This document shows, one piece after another, positions 34,658 to 43,690 of a DNA stretch of 64,000 nt; within the stretch, counting starts at the first letter, position 1; the number at the start of each line of letters is the position of its first letter. The translations under genes and the position numbers were made by a program. The stretch is from an uncultured Collinsella sp. (GTDB taxonomy: Bacteria; Actinomycetota; Coriobacteriia; Coriobacteriales; Coriobacteriaceae). Location: contig UQHO01000002.1 of NCBI GenBank assembly GCA_900540995.1, positions 59,248-123,247 of the forward strand. Reading direction: 5' to 3'. The notes below the pieces were generated by a model. The model saw nothing but the letters and a program-made list of their open reading frames with translations, searched no databases and was not told where the DNA came from.

Positions 34658-35584
34658 ATGAACAACATCGTACTTGCCGTTCTGCAGGGCGTGGTCGTTA
34701 TGGCCGTCGCGCCGTTCTTCTCCGGTCTCGGTCGCGTGATCCGCGCCAAGATGCACAACCGTCGCGGCCCCAGCATCATGCAGGACTACCGCGACCTGGC
34801 CAAGCTCTTTGCGCGCCCCGAGTCTCAGAGCGAGGATGCGAGCTTTGCGCTGCGCATCATGCCGCCGCTGTTCTTCGCCGTCGCCTTTATGCTCGCGATG
34901 GGTCTGCCGCTCTTTACGGCACAAAGCCCCATCCCGGTCTTTGGTGACGCCATCACCATCATGTACAGCCTGGCGCTCGCCCGCTTCTTCTTCGCCCTCT
35001 GCGGTGTGGATTCGTCCAACGCCTACGCCGGTATCGGCGGCGTTCGCGAGCTGCTCATGAGCGTGCTCATCGAGCCGTCCATGCTGCTGGCGCTGTTTGC
35101 CGCCGCCCTGGTGTGTGGCTCCACCGACATCGCCACTATGGGTCAGCACATCATGACGGGCGCCATCGACGCGCCGGTCGCCGTGATCCTCGCCGGCATC
35201 GCCTTTGCGATTGCCTGCTACATGGAACTCGGCAAGCTGCCGTTTGATCAGGCCGAGGCCGAGCAGGAGCTTCAGGAAGGTCCGCTCGCCGAGCTTTCCG
35301 GCCCGTCGCTTGCGATGGCAAAGCTCGCCATGTCCATGAAGCAGGTCCTGGTCGTCGCCTGGTTCTGCGCGATCTTCGTCCCCTGGGGCGAGCCCGCGAC
35401 CGTGGGCGCCGCCGCCGTTCTGGGCGCAGTCATCTTCCTGGTGAAGTGCCTGATCGACTTTGTCGCGTGCGGCGTGATCGAGAACTCCTGCTCGCGCTCA
35501 CGCTTTAAGGTGCTTGGCAATCAGACCTGGGCCGTCGTGGGCATCGCCGTTTTGGCGTTTGTCTTCGTGGTCGTCGGCGTGTAG
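34658..35584 (+). CDS. hyfC: Hydrogenase-4 membrane subunit HyfC (NuoH/HycD-like)
   Basis: 308 residues. It anchors the soluble hydrogenase arm in the membrane, as NuoH does in complex I. RAKMHNRRGPSIMQDYRDLAKL near the start and the ELGKLPFDQAEAEQEL segment, acidic and conserved for quinone-site-like proton coupling, are diagnostic (short stretches quoted). Several membrane helices are visible. AGGAGGGGAG precedes ATG 34658 and the gap to hyfB is 12 bases. Confidence 0.92.
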   Translation: MNNIVLAVLQGVVVMAVAPFFSGLGRVIRAKMHNRRGPSIMQDYRDLAKLFARPESQSEDASFALRIMPPLFFAVAFMLAMGLPLFTAQSPIPVFGDAITIMYSLALARFFFALCGVDSSNAYAGIGGVRELLMSVLIEPSMLLALFAAALVCGSTDIATMGQHIMTGAIDAPVAVILAGIAFAIACYMELGKLPFDQAEAEQELQEGPLAELSGPSLAMAKLAMSMKQVLVVAWFCAIFVPWGEPATVGAAAVLGAVIFLVKCLIDFVACGVIENSCSRSRFKVLGNQTWAVVGIAVLAFVFVVVGV

Positions 35585-35599
35585 GAGAAGGGAGAAACA

Positions 35600-37057
35600 A
35601 TGTCATTTGCAGTCAGTCTGTCCCTTCTCGGCTTGGTCGCTATCGCGGCCCCGATGGTGGCCTCGGTGCTCGTCGCCCTGTTCCCCCGTCCGTACGCCAA
35701 GTGGTTCAGCGTTTTGGGTGCCGCCGTCTCGACGGTCTGCACCATCGCCCTCGCCGCGAATTTCGCTGGCTCCGGCATGCCCGACACGCAGGTCCCCCTG
35801 ATCTCGTTTGGGCAGACCCTCGTCATGGGATTCACTTTCGATAGCATGAGCACGCTGCTCGCGCCCGCCTTTGTGGGTATCGGCCTGCTTGTCGTGATCT
35901 ATTCGATCCCCTATATGAGCGAGAATAACCGTGAGCATCCCGACGCGCCGCGTCGTCGCTTCTACGCGTACCTCGCGACCTTCATCGGCGCCATGGCCGG
36001 CCTCGTGTACAGCTCGACCCTTTTGGGCCAGCTCGTGTTCTTTGAGATCACGGGTGCGTGCTCTTGGGGCCTCATTAGCTACTACATGACGCCTACGGCC
36101 AAGAAGGCCGGCATGAAGGCCCTGATCATCACGCATATCGGTGCACTTGGCCTGTATCTGGGCGCCGCCATCGTGTTTGCCCACACCGGTACCTTCGCCA
36201 TTACCGCGATTGCCGGCCTCGACGCCAAGCTCAAGGCTATCGTCCTTTTGCTCGTGCTGTTTGCGGCCTGGGCCAAGTCCGCACAGGTTCCCATGTACAT
36301 GTGGCTGCCTTCGGCCATGGAGGCGCCGACGCCTGTTTCGGCCTACCTGCATGGTGCCTCGATGGTTAAGGTCGGCGTGTGCGTGTTCGCGCGTGCACTC
36401 GTCTCTGCCGGCGAGATTCCCGAGATCGTGGGCTGGGTCGCCATTATTGACGCCATGGTCACCATGCTCTTTGGTTTCCTCATGTACCTGCCGCAAAAGG
36501 ATATGAAGCGTCTGCTGGCCTTCTCCACGATCGCCCAGCTCTCCTATGTGTTCTTTGGTCTGGGCCTTTCGGTCTTTGGCAGCCAGCTGGCCTTTGATGG
36601 CGCCGTGTGCCACATCTTTAACCACGCTTTCGCCAAGACGCTGTTCTTCCTGATCGCCGGTTCGTTCTCCTTTACCCTCGGCACGCGTATGCTGCCCAAG
36701 CTTCGCGGCATCGTAAAGAAGTACCCGATCTCGGGCGTGGGCTTTGGTGTCGCGGCGCTTGCCATTGCCGGCGTGCCGCCCATGAACACGTTCTTCTCGA
36801 AGTTCCAGATTATCGCCGGCGGCTTTTCCGTGGGTGCCGGCAACGTCGCAATCCTGGTGCTCGTGTGCATCATGGTCGCCGAGACCGTCGCCACCTTCGC
36901 CTGGTTCCTCAAGTGGATGGGCTATTGCCTGCCCGGCGAGCCGAGCGACGAGGTCGCTGCGGGAGCCCCGCTTCCCCGCGCGATGGCGTTCGTGTTCATC
37001 GTGCTCATCATCATGGTTATCGTCAGCGGCCCGCTTTCGGCCAGCTGGATCGGTTAG
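35600..37057 (+). CDS. hyfD: Hydrogenase-4 membrane subunit HyfD (NuoL-like antiporter family)
   Basis: 485 residues, close to E. coli HyfD (about 479). Second antiporter-like subunit of the complex, with VFFEITGACSWGLISYYM (conserved Glu), WAKSAQVPMYMWLPSAMEAP, AYLHGASMVKVGVC, LLAFSTIAQLSYVFFGLG and HIFNHAFAKTLFFLIAGS. HyfD is present in hydrogenase-4 and absent from hydrogenase-3, so this locus is of the larger, hydrogenase-4 type. ATG 35600 lies 15 bases after hyfC. Confidence 0.9.
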   Translation: MSFAVSLSLLGLVAIAAPMVASVLVALFPRPYAKWFSVLGAAVSTVCTIALAANFAGSGMPDTQVPLISFGQTLVMGFTFDSMSTLLAPAFVGIGLLVVIYSIPYMSENNREHPDAPRRRFYAYLATFIGAMAGLVYSSTLLGQLVFFEITGACSWGLISYYMTPTAKKAGMKALIITHIGALGLYLGAAIVFAHTGTFAITAIAGLDAKLKAIVLLLVLFAAWAKSAQVPMYMWLPSAMEAPTPVSAYLHGASMVKVGVCVFARALVSAGEIPEIVGWVAIIDAMVTMLFGFLMYLPQKDMKRLLAFSTIAQLSYVFFGLGLSVFGSQLAFDGAVCHIFNHAFAKTLFFLIAGSFSFTLGTRMLPKLRGIVKKYPISGVGFGVAALAIAGVPPMNTFFSKFQIIAGGFSVGAGNVAILVLVCIMVAETVATFAWFLKWMGYCLPGEPSDEVAAGAPLPRAMAFVFIVLIIMVIVSGPLSASWIG

Positions 37058-37070
37058 GAGGTAGAACGAC

Positions 37071-37724
37071 ATGGGTTATTCGATCGTCAACATCCTTGGC
37101 GGCCTTCTGATCGTCACGTCCACCATGGTGGTCGTCTCCAAGAACATCAAGCACGCCATCAGCTGGTATGCGGTGCAGTCGCTGGTGCTCGTGGGACTGC
37201 TCGCCACGCTCGGTGTCACCACCGGTGCGCAGGAGCTGCTTATGTGGGCCGGATCTGCCTTTATCACCAAGGTCGTCCTGGTCCCTTATATCCTCAACCG
37301 CGCATACAAGAAGATGGGCGAGCCGAGCGACGCATCGCTCAAGGCCGGCCTTAAGCCCGCGTGGGCCATCTGCATCATCGCCGTCGAGGTCGCGATCTGC
37401 TTTGCCGTCGTGACGCAGATCAGCCTGCCCACGGCCGAGGTCGCAACGCCTGCGCTCGCCATTAGCTTCGCTCACTTCTTTGTGGGCCTCACCTGCATCA
37501 TCTCGCAGCGTAACATCATGAAGCAGATCTTCGGATACTGCCTTATGGAAAACGGCAGCCACGTGACGCTCGCGCTTTTGGCCCCCACCGCTCCCGAGAT
37601 CATCGAGATCGGTATCGCCACCGACGCCATCTTTGCCGTCATCATCATGTCCATCGTCGTGCGTCGCATTTGGGACGACTCCCACTCGCTCGATGCGCGC
37701 GACCTGTCCGAGCTGAGGGGGTAG
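37071..37724 (+). CDS. hyfE: Hydrogenase-4 membrane subunit HyfE
   Basis: 217 residues, like E. coli HyfE (216). A small membrane protein partly related to NuoK, with about six helices; SIVNILGGLLIVTSTMVVVS opens it and SEEM-like charged ends are lacking. It lies between two antiporter-type subunits, as in known hyf operons. AGGAGG is 7 bases before ATG 37071. Confidence 0.85.
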   Translation: MGYSIVNILGGLLIVTSTMVVVSKNIKHAISWYAVQSLVLVGLLATLGVTTGAQELLMWAGSAFITKVVLVPYILNRAYKKMGEPSDASLKAGLKPAWAICIIAVEVAICFAVVTQISLPTAEVATPALAISFAHFFVGLTCIISQRNIMKQIFGYCLMENGSHVTLALLAPTAPEIIEIGIATDAIFAVIIMSIVVRRIWDDSHSLDARDLSELRG

Positions 37725-37727
37725 TCC

Positions 37728-39287
37728 ATGGAAACGTTGATTCTCGCCCTGCTCGCGACTCCTTTGGTGTTCTCGCTGGTCATGGCGTTTTTGCCCAAGA
37801 ACACGTCCTATAACGTGTTTGCCGGTCTCAACCTGGTCTCCGTCGCAGCCGTCCTGGTGCTGTCGATTATGACGGCCGGTGACGTCCTTATGAGCGGCGA
37901 CACCGCGAGCGCTCTTGGCCTGTGGTTTCACCTCGATTCGCTGGGCGCCATCTTTGTGCTGCTCATCGGCTTTATCGGTTTTCTTACGGGGCTGTTCTCG
38001 CTGCCCTATGTAAAGGCCGATATCGAGGAGGGCTCCATGCCCGCCGAGCGCGCCAAGCAGTATTTTGCGCTGTTTAGCCTGTTTGTGTTCACCATGCTGC
38101 TCGCGTGCCTGTCCAACAACATGATCCTCACGTGGGCCGCCGTGGAGGCAACCACGCTTTCCACTGTGTTCCTCGTGGGTATCTACAAGAACAAGACGGC
38201 CCTCGAGGCTTCTTGGAAGTATGCGATGGTCTGCACCGCCGGCGTGGCCTTTGGCCTGTTCGGCACGCTGCTGATCTACGCCAACGCCGCCGACGTGATT
38301 CCCAACGCCCACGAGGCCGCGTTTCTGTCGTGCGTGCTGCCGTATGCCGACCAGTTCGACCCGACGCTCATGCGCCTCGCCTTTGCGTTTATCGTGATCG
38401 GCTTTGGCACCAAGGCCGGCCTGTTCCCCATGCACACTTGGCTGCCCGATGCCCACTCCCAGGCCCCGAGCCCTGTCTCGGCCCTGCTCTCGGGCGTGCT
38501 GCTTAAGTGCGCCATGCTTGTGATCATGCGCTTCTACGGCTTTACCATCCAGGCCGTGGGCGCCGAGTATCCGCAACTTTTGCTGCTGATCGTCGGCACG
38601 CTGTCCATTTTGGTGGCGGCACTTTCGATGTTTCGCCAGGACGACCTCAAGCGCCGCTTTGCGTACTCGTCTGTGGAGAACGTGGGCGTTATTGCCCTGT
38701 GCCTGGGTATCGGTGGCCCGCTGGGTATCGCCGCGGCCCTGCTGCACTGCGTGTTCCACGGCTTTACCAAGACGCTTGCCTTCTGCGTGTCCGGCAACAT
38801 CCAGCACGCCTTTGGCACGCGTAGCCTGGCTAAGATCCAGGGTGTCGTCGAGGTTGCTCCCGCAACCGCCGCGCTCGCCATCTTGGCGCTGCTCGGTCTT
38901 GGTGCCTTCCCGCCCTTTGGCATGTTTATCTCCGAGTTCCTGACTTTTGTCGCCGGTGTTACCGCTGGTCCCATGTGGTTGGTCGTCGTGGTCGCCCTCG
39001 GTCTTACCGTGGCCATCTCCGCGCTCACCCGCATCGCGCTCAAGTCGGTATTCGGTCATGCGCCCCAGGGCATGGGCAAGCATGAGGCCCCGGCGCTCAT
39101 GCTTATTCCCGAAGTCATCCTGGCCGTCATGATCTTGTGGTTTGGCATCGCCACCCCGCTGCCTCTCGTGCACGGTGTGGAGACCGCGACCGGCATTGTG
39201 CTCGAGCAGAGCACCGAGGAACTTCACGCGACGCCGATGTACCGCGCTGTGTTCGGTACCGAGACCGCTCAGAGCGAGGTGGAGTAA
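37728..39287 (+). CDS. hyfF: Hydrogenase-4 membrane subunit HyfF (antiporter family)
   Basis: 519 residues, matching HyfF (about 526). Third antiporter-like subunit. The key segments are NNMILTWAAVEATTLSTVFL (conserved Glu), TKAGLFPMHTWLPDAHSQAP, ALLSGVLLKCAMLVIMR, RFAYSSVENVGVIALCLG and HCVFHGFTKTLAFCVSG. With HyfB and HyfD it gives the complex three potential proton channels. It starts 3 bases after hyfE. Confidence 0.9.
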   Translation: METLILALLATPLVFSLVMAFLPKNTSYNVFAGLNLVSVAAVLVLSIMTAGDVLMSGDTASALGLWFHLDSLGAIFVLLIGFIGFLTGLFSLPYVKADIEEGSMPAERAKQYFALFSLFVFTMLLACLSNNMILTWAAVEATTLSTVFLVGIYKNKTALEASWKYAMVCTAGVAFGLFGTLLIYANAADVIPNAHEAAFLSCVLPYADQFDPTLMRLAFAFIVIGFGTKAGLFPMHTWLPDAHSQAPSPVSALLSGVLLKCAMLVIMRFYGFTIQAVGAEYPQLLLLIVGTLSILVAALSMFRQDDLKRRFAYSSVENVGVIALCLGIGGPLGIAAALLHCVFHGFTKTLAFCVSGNIQHAFGTRSLAKIQGVVEVAPATAALAILALLGLGAFPPFGMFISEFLTFVAGVTAGPMWLVVVVALGLTVAISALTRIALKSVFGHAPQGMGKHEAPALMLIPEVILAVMILWFGIATPLPLVHGVETATGIVLEQSTEELHATPMYRAVFGTETAQSEVE

Positions 39288-39290
39288 CGA

Positions 39291-41063
39291 ATGATTGAAA
39301 CTGAGAACAAGGTGTATGCCCGTCGCTGCGAGAGCCATGTCGAGGCCCTGCGCCGCGCCGTTCCGGGCTGCATCGAGAAGGTCGAGTGGCAGTGCGAGGA
39401 CCAGCTGACGATTACCGTCAAGCAGGACAAGCTGCCCGAGGCCGTCCACTACCTGTACTACGAGCGCTACGGCTGGATTCCCGTGATTGTCGGCAACGAC
39501 GAGCGCTCCCTGTGCGGCCGTTACGCCGTGTACTACGTCATCTCCATGGAGGGGGAGGACCCCGGCTGGGTTACCGTGCGTGCCGAGGTCGACCCCGCCA
39601 AGATGACGTTCCCGTCCGTGACGCCGTTCGTCCCCGCCTGCGTGTGGGGCGAGCGCGAGCTGCGCGATATGTTCGGCCTGATTCCCGAGGGTCTGCCCGA
39701 CCGCCGTCGCCTGGTGCTTCCCGACGATTGGCCCAGCGGGCTGTACCCGTTGCGCAAGGACTCCATGGACTACCGTTTCCGCCCCGCCCCCGCGAGCGAC
39801 ATGGAAAACTACGAATTCTTGGCCGACACCAAGGGCAAGGAGACCACGCTCGTCCCCATGGGACCGTTGCACATCACCTCCGACGAGCCCGGCCACTTCC
39901 GCCTGTTCGTTGAGGGCGAGACGATCGTCGATGCCGACTACCGTCTGTTCTACGTGCACCGCGGCATGGAGAAGGTCGCCGAGACGCGCCTGAACTATGA
40001 CGCCGTGACGTTCCTCGCCGACCGCATCTGCGGCATCTGCGGCTGCGCCCACTCGGTGGCCTATGCCGAGGCCGTCGAGCGCGCCCAGGGCATTCATGTC
40101 CCGCCGCGCGCCCAGTACATCCGCGCCATCATGCTCGAGGTCGAGCGTCTGCACTCACACCTGCTCAATATTGGCCTCGCATCGCACTACACCGGCTTCG
40201 ACTCCGGCTTCCAGCAGTTCTTCCGCGTCCGCGAGAAGTCCATGGACCTGGCCGAGAAGCTCTCCGGTCACCGCAAGACCTACGGCCTCAACGTGATCGG
40301 CGGCGTGCGTCGCGACATTTTGGCCGAGCAGAAGCTCTCCACGCTCACGACCATCCACCAGCTGCGCTCCGAGGTTCAGGAGCTCGTCGACGTCTTGCTC
40401 TCCACGCCCAACTTTATTGAGCGTACGAGTGGCATCGGCATCTTGGACCGCAAGATCGCACGCGACTTCTCGCCGGTCGGCCCGCTCATGCGTGGCTCGG
40501 GCTATGCCCGCGACGTGCGCTTCGACCATCCCTTCGACGGCTACGCCGATCCGGATGTTCAGAAGATGCATGCTGCCACGGCAGACACCTGCGATGCCTT
40601 CGGCCGTACCGCCGTCCGCATCCAGGAGGTCTACGATTCGATCGACATGATCGAGACCATGCTCGAGAACTGCCCGTCGGGCCCCATCCTCACCACGGAT
40701 TGGGAGTACACCCCGCACAAGTACGCCATCGGCGCCACCGAGGCACCGCGTGGCGAGGACGTGCACTGGGCCATGCTCGGCAACAACCAGAAGTGCTACC
40801 GCTGGCGCGCCAAGGCCGCTACGTACAGCAACTGGCCGGTCCTGCGCTACATGTTCCGCGGCAACACCGTGGGCGACGCGGCGCTGATCGTCGGCTCGCT
40901 CGACCCGTGCTACTCCTGCACCGACCGTGTGACGGTGACCGATGTCGCCGCCAAGCGCGACCACGTGCTCGACAAGGAGCAGTTCGAGAACGTCTGGCGC
41001 GACAAGTCGCCGCTCGCGGGCGAGGGCACCATGGCCGCTCCGCTCGATGAGGAGGCGCTCTAA
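39291..41063 (+). CDS. hyfG: [NiFe] hydrogenase large subunit HyfG (NuoC-NuoD fusion type)
   Basis: 590 residues. The first 150 or so are a NuoC-like 30-kDa domain (FVPACVWGERELRDMFGL), the rest a NuoD-like catalytic domain. Nickel-iron ligands are visible as RICGICGCAHS (about residue 245) and DPCYSCTDR (about 538), the two CxxC motifs of group 4 hydrogenases. About 47 residues follow the last motif, consistent with a C-terminal tail removed by the HycI protease encoded downstream. It produces H2 from protons in the cytoplasm. Start ATG 39291 is 3 bases after hyfF. Confidence 0.95.
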   Translation: MIETENKVYARRCESHVEALRRAVPGCIEKVEWQCEDQLTITVKQDKLPEAVHYLYYERYGWIPVIVGNDERSLCGRYAVYYVISMEGEDPGWVTVRAEVDPAKMTFPSVTPFVPACVWGERELRDMFGLIPEGLPDRRRLVLPDDWPSGLYPLRKDSMDYRFRPAPASDMENYEFLADTKGKETTLVPMGPLHITSDEPGHFRLFVEGETIVDADYRLFYVHRGMEKVAETRLNYDAVTFLADRICGICGCAHSVAYAEAVERAQGIHVPPRAQYIRAIMLEVERLHSHLLNIGLASHYTGFDSGFQQFFRVREKSMDLAEKLSGHRKTYGLNVIGGVRRDILAEQKLSTLTTIHQLRSEVQELVDVLLSTPNFIERTSGIGILDRKIARDFSPVGPLMRGSGYARDVRFDHPFDGYADPDVQKMHAATADTCDAFGRTAVRIQEVYDSIDMIETMLENCPSGPILTTDWEYTPHKYAIGATEAPRGEDVHWAMLGNNQKCYRWRAKAATYSNWPVLRYMFRGNTVGDAALIVGSLDPCYSCTDRVTVTDVAAKRDHVLDKEQFENVWRDKSPLAGEGTMAAPLDEEAL

Positions 41064-41064
41064 T

Positions 41065-41781
41065 ATGCTGAAGCTTTGGAAGGTTAACGCCAAGGCCGGC
41101 GACGCGACGGTCAAGTACCCGTTTGCGCCGTTCACCACCAACAAGGACATGCGCGGCAAGCCCGAGCACAATGCCGAGCTCTGCATCGCCTGCGGTGCCT
41201 GCGGCGTGGCATGCCCGGCCGATGCCATTCGCATGGACACCGACCTTGCGGCCGATACCATTACCTGGTCGATCGACTACGGCCGCTGCATCTTTTGCGG
41301 CCGTTGCGAGGAAGCCTGCCCCATGGAGGCCATCAAGCTCACCGAGGAGTTTGAGCTGGCCGTCATGAGCAAGGACGACCTCACCAGCAAGAGCGTCTAT
41401 ACGCTCGAGCACTGCTCGCGTTGCGGCAAGCCGTTTGCCCCGCACAAGGAGATCGACTACGCCAAACGCCTGCTGCAAAAGGCCGGCGGCATGGAGGCCG
41501 AGCAGGCCGCCCGTACCGTCGGTATGTGCCAGGAGTGCAAGCGCGAGCTCGACGCCCTGCGCGCCGCCTCGGCCGTAAAGACCGGCAACGCGCACGGCAT
41601 GGCTGCCAACGAGACGCTTGCGTCCGGTGAGCCCCAGGGCCCCGGCATGGAGTATCTGGGCGGCCACGGCGTGAACCCGGAGTATATCGACCGCGAGCTC
41701 AACCCCGATGCGCCCGAGATTCCCGCCGGTCCGGCGCCGGTCGAGGGCATCATCATGGATTTTGAAACGAAGGAGGAGTAA
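41065..41781 (+). CDS. hyfH: Hydrogenase-4 ferredoxin-like subunit HyfH (NuoI-like), extended
   Basis: 238 residues, longer than the 181 of E. coli HyfH. Two [4Fe-4S] motifs, CIACGACGVACP and CIFCGRCEEACP, lie in the first 100 residues. A second half with CSRCGKPFAPH and CQECKRE adds a potential extra metal site, followed by a Pro/Gly-rich tail. It relays electrons to HyfI/HyfG. ATG 41065 overlaps nothing and has GGAGG 9 bases upstream, itself inside the hyfG end. Confidence 0.88.
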   Translation: MLKLWKVNAKAGDATVKYPFAPFTTNKDMRGKPEHNAELCIACGACGVACPADAIRMDTDLAADTITWSIDYGRCIFCGRCEEACPMEAIKLTEEFELAVMSKDDLTSKSVYTLEHCSRCGKPFAPHKEIDYAKRLLQKAGGMEAEQAARTVGMCQECKRELDALRAASAVKTGNAHGMAANETLASGEPQGPGMEYLGGHGVNPEYIDRELNPDAPEIPAGPAPVEGIIMDFETKEE

Positions 41782-41783
41782 CC

Positions 41784-42566
41784 ATGGCCGAACCCACGCT
41801 TTTGCCCGAGCGGCTTCAGTACCGCCCGACCAAGATCGAGCTCGACGAGAGCATCGAGAAGGCCAAGGCGACCCTTCTTAAGAAGATCAAGCGCTCGGTG
41901 TACGTCTACCGTGTTGACTGCGGCGGCTGCAACGGCTGCGAGATCGAGATCTTCGGTTCCATCACGCCCGTCTTCGACGTCGAGCGCTTTGGCATCAAGG
42001 TCGTGCCCTCGCCCCGTCACGCCGACGTGCTGCTGTACACCGGCGCCGTGACGCGTGCCATGCGCATGCCGGCCCTGCGCGCCTTTGAGGCCGCACCCGA
42101 TCCCAAGATCGTGGTGTCCTATGGCGCGTGCGGCTGCACCGGCGGCATCTTCTACGACAACTACTGCGTCTGGGGCGGCACGGACAAGATCTTGCCGGTC
42201 GATGTCTACATCCCCGGCTGCCCGCCCAGCCCCGCGCAGACCGTCTACGGCTTTGCCATGGCACTTGGCCTGCTGGACCAAAAGCTCCATGCCGAGACCA
42301 CGGTGGAGGCCGCCGGCGAGCAGGCCGATATCCTGCACCCCGGCGTGCCGTACAAGCTGCGCGTTGCCATCGAGCGCGAGGCTCGCGCCATGAGCGGCTA
42401 CCGTTACGGTCGCGACTTGGCCAACGAGTTTATGGATACGCTCGAGGGCGCGCCCAAGGGCGATATCCGCGGCGCCATGGCGCTGCTCATCGACAAGCAA
42501 GATGATCCTCGCCGCGTTGAGGTGTACTCGGCGTTACAGGATCTGGTGCTGGCCGGAGGTCGCTAA
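41784..42566 (+). CDS. hyfI: [NiFe] hydrogenase small subunit HyfI (NuoB/HycG-like)
   Basis: 260 residues. It holds the [4Fe-4S] cluster nearest the nickel-iron site: CGGCNGCEIEI near residue 50, then YGACGCTGGIF and PGCPPSP, the NuoB pattern. It starts 3 bases after hyfH and its stop adjoins the next start codon without a gap. Confidence 0.93.
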   Translation: MAEPTLLPERLQYRPTKIELDESIEKAKATLLKKIKRSVYVYRVDCGGCNGCEIEIFGSITPVFDVERFGIKVVPSPRHADVLLYTGAVTRAMRMPALRAFEAAPDPKIVVSYGACGCTGGIFYDNYCVWGGTDKILPVDVYIPGCPPSPAQTVYGFAMALGLLDQKLHAETTVEAAGEQADILHPGVPYKLRVAIEREARAMSGYRYGRDLANEFMDTLEGAPKGDIRGAMALLIDKQDDPRRVEVYSALQDLVLAGGR

Positions 42567-43148
42567 ATGGAGCTCACGGACCGCTCTGGTTACTTTGCGG
42601 GCCCCGGCATGCTCGGCGGCTCCTTTGGCGATGCCTCGCGCGCAAGCGACGAGGCCGCCAAGGGCGTCGCCGACCCCTGCCTGGGCCATGCGCCCGACCA
42701 GGTGGTCTTCTATGAGCTCACGCGTAAATTTGTGGAGACCGAGGAAGACGTTCCCCAGGAGGCCTGCGACGTGCTGTACTACACGCTCGCCGTGGGCCAC
42801 CACACCGGCGTGCTCGACTGCTTTGAGCCGCGCCTGTCGGTGCCGGTGAACGAGTTCTATTCGCTCGTCGACGCGTTGCCGGAGGGGGAGGCCAAAACCA
42901 AGTTCGAGGCCATCCGCTCCTTTGGCGAGTGCCAGCTCGACAAGGCGGCGGTGCCGTCGCTACTCGAGGTCTGCGATACGCTGCTCGACGAGCGCGGTTT
43001 TCGCGGCTCGGCCAAGGCCGGCATCTCGGTGTTCGATGACGACTTTGGCCTGCATGCCCAGCAGGTCGCGTTCTTAATGAAGTTTCGCGATCTGGTTGAG
43101 CGCGTGCGCGATGTGTCGGGCGTGTATCTGACGGGGAGGCTACAGTAA
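42567..43148 (+). CDS. hycH: Formate hydrogenlyase maturation protein HycH/HyfJ
   Basis: 193 residues. The HycH family signature is present: VVFYELTRKFVE, then EACDVLYYTLAVGHHTGVLDC. HycH is needed for maturation of the large subunit of hydrogenase-3 in enteric bacteria, though its exact activity is not settled. It lies directly after hyfI and overlaps hycI by one base (TAATG), so it is coupled to the protease gene. Confidence 0.85.
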   Translation: MELTDRSGYFAGPGMLGGSFGDASRASDEAAKGVADPCLGHAPDQVVFYELTRKFVETEEDVPQEACDVLYYTLAVGHHTGVLDCFEPRLSVPVNEFYSLVDALPEGEAKTKFEAIRSFGECQLDKAAVPSLLEVCDTLLDERGFRGSAKAGISVFDDDFGLHAQQVAFLMKFRDLVERVRDVSGVYLTGRLQ

Positions 43149-43651
43149 TGGGTCGCGTTGTGGATGGCCGTGTGAACGGCGCCCCGTTTGCGGGCATTGT
43201 GCTCACGGCGGGAAGCGTGCTGCGCGCCGACGATGCCGCCGGCCCCGTGCTCTCCAAAAAGATGGAGGACACGCCCATCGCCGGTTGGTACACCATCGAC
43301 GGTGGGCAAACGCCCGAGGACGACATCATCGAGGTCAAGCGCGAGCTTCCGCCGCGCCTGGTGTTGGTCGATGCCGCCGACATGGCGCTGCCCGTCGGTG
43401 CCATCCGCCTGCTCGATAAGACCGACGTCGCGCGCAAGTCGATGTTCACCACGCATTCGCTTCCCTTGTCGATTCTGATCGAAGAGATTGAGCAATCGTG
43501 CGAAGATATCGTCTTCATAGGGATTCAGCCGGGCGATACGGAGTTCTATAACCCCATGTCCCCGGAGGTCTTTGAGGCCGTCGACGCCGTGTATGACGCC
43601 GTGGCCGCCAACGACTTTTCCCACTTTGTCCGCTTGGGGCAGGAGCTATAG
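43148..43651 (+). CDS. hycI: Hydrogenase maturation endopeptidase HycI
   Basis: 167 residues. It trims the C-terminal tail of the large subunit after nickel insertion. The start IVLTAGSVLRADDAAGP corresponds to the family VGN...DDGxG nickel-binding loop, and VLVDAADMALPVGAIRL and THSLPLSILIEEI match HycI. The family asparagine in the first loop is replaced by Ser and the glycine by Ala, a modest deviation. Target: HyfG, whose tail follows DPCYSC. Confidence 0.87.
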   Translation: MGRVVDGRVNGAPFAGIVLTAGSVLRADDAAGPVLSKKMEDTPIAGWYTIDGGQTPEDDIIEVKRELPPRLVLVDAADMALPVGAIRLLDKTDVARKSMFTTHSLPLSILIEEIEQSCEDIVFIGIQPGDTEFYNPMSPEVFEAVDAVYDAVAANDFSHFVRLGQEL

Positions 43652-43690
43652 GAGCGCTTGTCCCTGCTGATTAGGAAAGAAGTGATTGAC

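Noticed and set aside
37023..40154. A 1043-codon open frame on the minus strand across hyfD-hyfG
   Set aside because: It lies opposite four clearly conserved hydrogenase genes, has His/Arg/Gly-rich low-quality composition and no family motifs. It is a by-product of GC-rich codon usage.
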